A stretch of 64,000 nucleotides of DNA from DASZGI01 sp035938995 (lineage in GTDB: Bacteria; Actinomycetota; Actinomycetes; Streptomycetales; Catenulisporaceae), in contig NZ_DASZGI010000329.1 of assembly GCF_035938995.1 (NCBI RefSeq), positions 1 through 64,000 on the forward strand, written 5' to 3'. The translations under genes were made by a program, and so were the position numbers. A model generated the notes under the pieces. It was not told where the DNA came from. It did no database searches and was given only the letters and a program-made list of their open reading frames with translations. Below, one piece after another: positions 59,556 to 64,000 of this stretch. The stretch's first letter is position 1. Each line of letters begins with the position of its first letter.

Positions 59556-62095
59556 GGCGTGCTCACCAGTTCCTTGTCGTTGCGGTGCGGGGGCCTGCCG
59601 ATCGCCAGCAGAGGTTTGATCTGTCCGCGCTCGGCGGTGAACTCGATCGACGCGTCCGGCTCGTCCGGCGCGTTGACGAAGGAGGCGAAGCGGCGCAGCG
59701 TCTCCGGATCCTCGATGGCCGCGCGCCACTCGTCGGCGTAGCCCGCCACGTGGGCGGTCATCAGCTCGTCCAGCTCGGCGCACAGCCCGAGGCTGTCGTC
59801 CAGCACGACGTCGCGCACATGCTCGAGCCCGCCCTCGATGCGCTCGATCCAGGTGGCCGTGCGCTCCAGCCGCTCGGCGGTGCGGATGTAGAACATCAGG
59901 AACCTGTCGATCGCCTGGATCAGCTCCGGCTCGCTCAGGTCCTTGGCGAACAGGTCCGCGTGCCGCGGCCGGAAGCCGCCGTTGCCGCCGACGTACAGGT
60001 TCCAGCCGTTCTCGGTGGCGATCACGCCGATGTCCTTGCCCTGCGCCTCGGCGCATTCGCGGGCGCAGCCGGAGACGGCGGCCTTGATCTTGTGCGGGGC
60101 GCGCAGTCCGCGGTAGCGCAGCTCGAGGTCGATGGCGAGACGGACCGAGTCCTGCACGCCGTACCGGCACCAAGTGGAGCCGACGCAGGACTTGACCGTG
60201 CGCACCGCCTTGCCATAGGCGTGTCCTGATTCGAAGCCCGCGTCCACCAGGCGGCGCCAGATCGCCGGGAGCTGTTCGACGCGGGCGCCGAGCAAGTCGA
60301 TCCGCTGCCCGCCGGTGAGCTTCGTGTACAGGCCGAAGTCGCGGGCCACCTCGCCGATGACGATGAGTTTCTCCGGGGTGATCTCTCCGCCGGGGATCCG
60401 CGGGACGATCGAGTACGAGCCGTTGCGCTGGATGTTCGCCAGGAAGTGGTCGTTGGTGTCCTGCAGCGCGGCCTGCTCGCCGGTGAGGATGTGCGTGGGG
60501 CCGCCGAGCTTCCCGGCCAGCGAGGCGAAGATCGAGGCGACGGCCGGCTTGCAGATCTCGCAGCCCTCCTGGCTGACGCCGTGCTCGGCCAGCAGCCGGG
60601 CGAAGCTGTCGATCCGGCGCACCGACACGATCTCGTAGAGCTCCGCGCGGGTCTGCGGGAAGTGCGCGCACAGCGCGGTGGAGGCTTCGACACCGCACGA
60701 GGCGAGGAGCTTGCCGAGGAGCGGAACGCAGGAGCCGCAGCCGGTAGCCGCCTTCGTGCACTGCTTGAGCGCGCCTACGCTGTCGCAGCCTGCTTCGACG
60801 ATCGCTCGGGTGAGGTCGCCCTTGGAGACGTTGTGGCAGCTGCAGATCGTGGCCGAATCCGGCAGTGCGCCGATGCCGAGGGCCGGGCCGCCGCCTTCCG
60901 CCGCGGGCAGCAGCAGCCGGATCGGCGCGATCGGCAGCTTGGTGCCGGTTCCGGCCAGCGGCTTGAGTGTGTCGTAGGCGGCGGCGTCGCCGACGAGGAT
61001 TCCGCCGAGCAGTGCGCCCGCCTCGTCCACGACCAGCTTCTTGTAGACGCCCTCTGTGTCGTCGGCATAGTGGACGATGACGGCGCCGGGCGCGGCGGCG
61101 AAGGCGTCACCGAACGATGCGACGTCCACGCCGAGCAGCTTGAGCTTGGTGGACAGGTCGGCGCCGGTGAACGGTTTCGGGTCGCGGTCGACGATGTCCC
61201 GCGCGGCCGTCTCCGCCATCGCGTAGCCCGGGGCCACGAGTCCGTAAACCCGCCCGTCGACCGCGAGAGCGCACTCGCCGACCGCGTAGATGCGCGGGTC
61301 GGTCGTCCGACAGTGGTCATCGACGCGAATGCCGCCGCGCTCGCCGACCTCGAGGCCGCTTGCGCGGGCCAGGTCGTCGCACGGCCGCACGCCCGCCGCG
61401 AAGACGACCAGGTCGACCCCGAGATCACGCTTCTCGTCGCCGCAGGCCAGCACCATGCTCGCCGCCGCGCCGTCAGGTCCGGCGCACACGGCGTCGGTGC
61501 GGGTCGCGGCGTGCACGGCGACGCCCAGCTCCTCGATACGCCGCCGCAGCGCCCCGCCGCCGGCCTCGTCGACCTGCAGGGGCATCAGTCGCGGCGCGAA
61601 CTCCACTACGTGCGTCTCGAGACCGAGCGAGCGCAGCGCCCCGGCGGCCTCCAGACCGAGCAGCCCGCCGCCGACCACCGCGCCGACGCGGCGCCCCGCC
61701 GCGTAACGCTTGATCGCGTCAACGTCCTCGACCGTGCGGTACACGAAGCAACCGGGCAGGTCGTGGCCGGGCACCGGCGGAACGAACGGGCGCGAGCCGG
61801 TGGCCAGGACGAGGAAGTCATAGTCGTATCGCTCGCCCGAGTCCGTGTGCACCGCCCGGGCCGCCCGGTCGATGCTCACGACCGTCCGGCCGAGCACCAC
61901 CCGTACGCCCGCAGGCTCGGGATAGGTCAGATCCTCCGCGCTCGCGCCGTCGAACAACGACGTCAGGTGCACCCGGTCGTACGCCGGACGCGGCTCCTGG
62001 GCGAACACGGTGATCTCCGCCTGCGGAGCCAAGCCGGCGAGCAGCTCCGCGCAGCGGTGCCCGACCATCCCGTAGCCGGCGATCAAGATCCTCAT
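59552..62095 (-). CDS. nirB: Nitrite reductase large subunit NirB
   Basis: An 847-residue enzyme reducing nitrite to ammonium with NADH. Residues 1-400 hold the FAD/NAD domains (MRILIAGYGMVGHRCAELL; VVGGGLLGLEAAGALRSLGL). A BFD-like 2Fe-2S site follows (CSCHNVSKG and TGCGSC). The siroheme and 4Fe-4S domain has SCVGSTWCRYG and SGCARECAEAQG, so all four cluster cysteines are seen. The ATG at 62095 gives the usual family start; earlier in-frame ATGs (62149, 62191) give a non-conserved extension. It is first in the operon, divergent from the nnaR-type gene, and probably controlled by the GlnR-like box between them. Confidence 0.95.
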   Translation of the reverse strand: MRILIAGYGMVGHRCAELLAGLAPQAEITVFAQEPRPAYDRVHLTSLFDGASAEDLTYPEPAGVRVVLGRTVVSIDRAARAVHTDSGERYDYDFLVLATGSRPFVPPVPGHDLPGCFVYRTVEDVDAIKRYAAGRRVGAVVGGGLLGLEAAGALRSLGLETHVVEFAPRLMPLQVDEAGGGALRRRIEELGVAVHAATRTDAVCAGPDGAAASMVLACGDEKRDLGVDLVVFAAGVRPCDDLARASGLEVGERGGIRVDDHCRTTDPRIYAVGECALAVDGRVYGLVAPGYAMAETAARDIVDRDPKPFTGADLSTKLKLLGVDVASFGDAFAAAPGAVIVHYADDTEGVYKKLVVDEAGALLGGILVGDAAAYDTLKPLAGTGTKLPIAPIRLLLPAAEGGGPALGIGALPDSATICSCHNVSKGDLTRAIVEAGCDSVGALKQCTKAATGCGSCVPLLGKLLASCGVEASTALCAHFPQTRAELYEIVSVRRIDSFARLLAEHGVSQEGCEICKPAVASIFASLAGKLGGPTHILTGEQAALQDTNDHFLANIQRNGSYSIVPRIPGGEITPEKLIVIGEVARDFGLYTKLTGGQRIDLLGARVEQLPAIWRRLVDAGFESGHAYGKAVRTVKSCVGSTWCRYGVQDSVRLAIDLELRYRGLRAPHKIKAAVSGCARECAEAQGKDIGVIATENGWNLYVGGNGGFRPRHADLFAKDLSEPELIQAIDRFLMFYIRTAERLERTATWIERIEGGLEHVRDVVLDDSLGLCAELDELMTAHVAGYADEWRAAIEDPETLRRFASFVNAPDEPDASIEFTAERGQIKPLLAIGRPPHRNDKELVSTP

Positions 62096-62232
62096 GCGTG
62101 CGTTACCGTCCTCGCTGGAAAAGAGTGGGACGAGAGCACGTTCGGCCATGCCCGTGACGCCGGTGCGTCGCGACTGTTTCCCGGTCGGCACAGGCTGATC
62201 AGTTTCCGCGGATCGCCCAAGTACGACGGTGG

Positions 62233-62270
62233 CTTACGGCGGCGTTTCCGCCGCGCAACAACCGCGAAAC
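62233..62270. promoter_or_regulatory. GlnR-like box between nirB and the nnaR-type gene
   Basis: Reading the minus strand from 62259: GTTGC, 6 nt, GAAAC, 6 nt, GTAAG, close to the actinobacterial GlnR consensus of alternating GTnAC and GAAAC boxes at 6-nt spacing. On the plus strand GCAAC, 6 nt, GAAAC covers 62255-62270. This 197-bp divergent gap must serve both nitrate operons, so nitrogen control is expected here. No GlnR gene is in the window. Confidence 0.55.
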
Positions 62271-62292
62271 ACAGTTCGCGCAACCTGCCGCC

Positions 62293-63507
62293 ATGTCGAG
62301 CGCGCAGCCCACCCCCAGGACCCCGGTGCTCGAGCCGGGTTTCGGGGATCAGCCGCTGCTGGGCTGCACCGTCGCGGTGACGGCTGACCGGCGGCGCGAT
62401 GACATGGTCGCGCTGCTGCGTCGGCGCGGGGCCCGGGTGATCGAGGCGCCGACCCGCAAGCTGGTGCCGTTGGAGGACGACACCGAGGCGCGCGCCGCCA
62501 CCGCCGAGTGCCTGCGGGCGCCGCTGGACTACGCCGTGGCCACCACCGGGCGCGGCTGGCGCGGCTGGATCTCCGCGGCCGAGGGCTGGGGCTGGGCGGA
62601 GGAGTTGCAGGCGACGCTGGCGCGAGCGACGGTCGTGTCGCGCGGGCCGAAGGCCACCGGCGCGGTGCGCGCCAGCGGCCTGCGCGAAGACTTCGCCGCC
62701 GCCTCCGAGCTGTGCAGCGAGGTGCTCGCATGGCTGCGCGCCCGGGAGATCGCGCGCAAGCGCATCGCCGTGCAGCAGTACGGCGCCACCGACCCGGCCA
62801 TCGACTGCGACCTGGCCACCGAGCTGCGCGGTGACGGTGCCGAAGTGATCGCCGTGCCGGTATACCGGTGGAATCCGCCGGAGGACCGGACCGCGGTCGG
62901 CCGGCTGATCAACACGATCGCCGCGCGCGAGGTGCACGCCGTCGCCTTCACCTCGGCGCCCGGGGCCGAGGCGCTCCTCGAGGCCGCGGCGGCGGCCGGC
63001 GAGGACGTCCTCGACCGAGTGTTGGAGGCGTTTCGCACCGACGTGATCGCCGCGTGCGTCGGTCCGGTGTGCGCGGGGCCGTTCGAAGCGGTGGACGTGC
63101 CGACTGTGCAGCCCGACCGCGCACGCCTCGGCGCGCTCGTCGCGGAGCTGTGCACGGCGATCCCGGCGCGGGTGCGCAGGAGCATCCCGACGGAGGACGG
63201 GCGCACGCTGGTGATCCAAGGCACCGCCGCGCTCGCCGGAGGGGAGCCGGTGCTGCTGCCGCCGGTGCTGGCCGCGGTGTTCGGGGAACTCGCCAGGCGG
63301 CCGGGGCTCGTGGTCTCGCGCAGCGACCTGCTGCGCCGCGCCTGGGGCACGCGGAACGCGGTGACGACGGCCGGCGGCCGGGACGAGCACGTGGTCGAGG
63401 CGACGATCGCGCGGCTGCGTACGGCGCTGGGCTCCGACGGCGACCTGATCCGCACCGTGACCAAGCGCGGCTACCGCCTCGCCGTCCGGCCGGACGTGGC
63501 CCAATGA
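62293..63507 (+). CDS. nnaR: HemD-like/winged-helix nitrate regulator (NnaR type)
   Basis: A 404-residue fusion. Residues 20-275 resemble uroporphyrinogen-III synthase (TVAVTADRRRDDMVALLRRR and VHAVAFTSAPGAEALLE). Residues about 305-400 are an OmpR-type winged helix (LARRPGLVVSRSDLLRRAWG, and HVVEATIARLRTALG before TVTKRGYRL). The same combination is known in NnaR, a co-activator with GlnR of nitrate and nitrite assimilation genes in Streptomyces. The HemD part may sense a porphyrin or siroheme precursor, which fits the siroheme need of NirB, or may be only structural. It is divergent from nirB and coupled to the next two genes by overlapping starts. Confidence 0.88.
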   Translation: MSSAQPTPRTPVLEPGFGDQPLLGCTVAVTADRRRDDMVALLRRRGARVIEAPTRKLVPLEDDTEARAATAECLRAPLDYAVATTGRGWRGWISAAEGWGWAEELQATLARATVVSRGPKATGAVRASGLREDFAAASELCSEVLAWLRAREIARKRIAVQQYGATDPAIDCDLATELRGDGAEVIAVPVYRWNPPEDRTAVGRLINTIAAREVHAVAFTSAPGAEALLEAAAAAGEDVLDRVLEAFRTDVIAACVGPVCAGPFEAVDVPTVQPDRARLGALVAELCTAIPARVRRSIPTEDGRTLVIQGTAALAGGEPVLLPPVLAAVFGELARRPGLVVSRSDLLRRAWGTRNAVTTAGGRDEHVVEATIARLRTALGSDGDLIRTVTKRGYRLAVRPDVAQ

Positions 63508-63593
63508 CCGGCTGGATGGCGAGCGCAGTGACCGGCGCGCGGCGCGTCGGCCGCCGAACCGCGGCCGCCCTTCCGCTGATTGTCGCCGCGTGA
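63504..63593 (+). CDS. 29-residue small ORF coupled between nnaR and nasA
   Basis: A tiny ORF of 29 codons. It starts with ATG at 63504, overlapping the nnaR stop as ATGA, and ends with TGA at 63591-63593, overlapping the GTG start of nasA as GTGA. The peptide begins MTGWMASAVTGARRVGRR and ends with the hydrophobic stretch AAALPLIVAA, so it is basic and then apolar. Overlap on both sides strongly suggests that ribosomes pass through it, but it may only serve coupling. No family is recognised. Confidence 0.5.
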   Translation: MTGWMASAVTGARRVGRRTAAALPLIVAA

Positions 63594-64000
63594 CCGTGGA
63601 GAAGACATCACCCGTGCTCCGCCTTGGGACCGGGGCCGACCAGACGAGCGCGGCGTGCTCATACTGCGGGGTCGGCTGCGGCGTCGTGCTCGACATCGCC
63701 GAAGACGCCCACGGACTCCGCCGCGTCGTCAAGGTCTCAGGAGACAAGGCCCACCCGGCCAACGCCGGCCGACTGTGCACCAAGGGAGCGACGAGCGCGG
63801 AGATGTTGGCCGTTGGCGGCCGGCTCACCGAACCGCTGATCCGCGCGGAACGCGGCGCGGCGCCCGCGCCGACCTCGATGGACGACGCAGTCGCCGAGAG
63901 CGCGCGACGGCTGCGCGCGATCCTGGCCGAGCACGGACCGGACGCGCTGGCGTTCTACGTCTCCGGCCAGATGACGCTCGAGGCCCAGTACCTCGCGAAC
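63590..64000 (+). CDS. nasA: Assimilatory nitrate reductase, molybdopterin type (N-terminal part)
   Basis: Partial gene, open at the right edge; 137 codons are visible. The sequence has the 4Fe-4S binding motif CSYCGVGCGVVLD with GRLCTKGATS (four Cys) found at the start of bacterial assimilatory nitrate reductases and formate dehydrogenases. LTEPLIRAERG and ALAFYVSGQMTLEAQY follow and match the nitrate reductase NasA/NarB type. It would reduce nitrate to nitrite, which NirBD then reduces to ammonium. The start is GTG at 63590, overlapping the small ORF; GTG at 63596 is an alternative. The divergent nirBD genes and the regulator support the call over formate dehydrogenase. Confidence 0.88.
   Translation, partial: MTVEKTSPVLRLGTGADQTSAACSYCGVGCGVVLDIAEDAHGLRRVVKVSGDKAHPANAGRLCTKGATSAEMLAVGGRLTEPLIRAERGAAPAPTSMDDAVAESARRLRAILAEHGPDALAFYVSGQMTLEAQYLAN

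Overview
The window is about 64 kb of very GC-rich DNA. Gene starts are often GTG, stops overlap starts as ATGA/GTGA, and the gene content is typical of a filamentous actinobacterium (thiopeptide cluster, FHA-type EccC, LAL and STAND regulators, ROK, an F420-type PPOX enzyme, a HemD/winged-helix nitrate regulator). A Streptomyces/Catenulispora-like genome fits; the genus cannot be fixed from the sequence. No rRNA, tRNA, CRISPR array or insertion sequence was seen.

Layout. (1) 1-4500, minus strand: part of a lactazole-type thiopeptide cluster in the order precursor (lazA), glutamylating dehydratase (lazB), pyridine synthase (lazC) and the start of the cyclodehydratase partner (lazD, cut by the window edge). 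The lazA promoter carries three heptamers at exact 11-bp spacing just upstream of a -10 box. (2) 4500-14074: a small type VII secretion neighbourhood: histidine kinase, giant FHA-FtsK/EccC ATPase, WXG100-like protein, a membrane Ser/Thr kinase with a lectin end, and a NarL-type response regulator. (3) 14020-16164: a FUSC exporter with a divergent MarR regulator. (4) 16551-28830: a twelve-gene co-directional operon, the best candidate for an undescribed pathway: AMP-dependent acyl ligase, SDR, carrier protein, AvrD-like protein, P-loop NTPase, MFS exporter, SnoaL-like protein, a complete three-subunit molybdenum hydroxylase, its XdhC maturation factor and a type II thioesterase.

(5) 29049-31883: a VapBC toxin-antitoxin pair, an ArsR/SRPBCC operon with two clear operators, a frameshifted SRPBCC pseudogene and a hemerythrin protein. 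(6) 32152-38916: two very large ATP-dependent regulators (LAL type and STAND/TPR type) and a membrane-anchored protein of unknown function. (7) 39065-50688: a glycan-degradation island: an ECF sigma factor fused through a membrane segment to an outer GH99-like domain, a GH92 mannosidase, a 1508-residue GH3 enzyme with duplicated C-terminal modules, and a divergent ROK regulator whose 3' end is duplicated in frame after its stop. A 16-bp minisatellite follows. (8) 51083-57545: PPOX enzyme, PEBP protein, sedolisin protease, TetR regulator with paired operators, old-yellow-enzyme-like reductase and a DHA2 exporter. (9) 57791-64000: nitrate assimilation: nirB-nirD-narK on the minus strand and, divergently, an nnaR-type regulator, a 29-codon ORF coupled on both sides, and the start of the assimilatory nitrate reductase nasA. 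A GlnR-like box lies between the two arms.

All function calls rest on reading motifs and on gene order; no database search was run.
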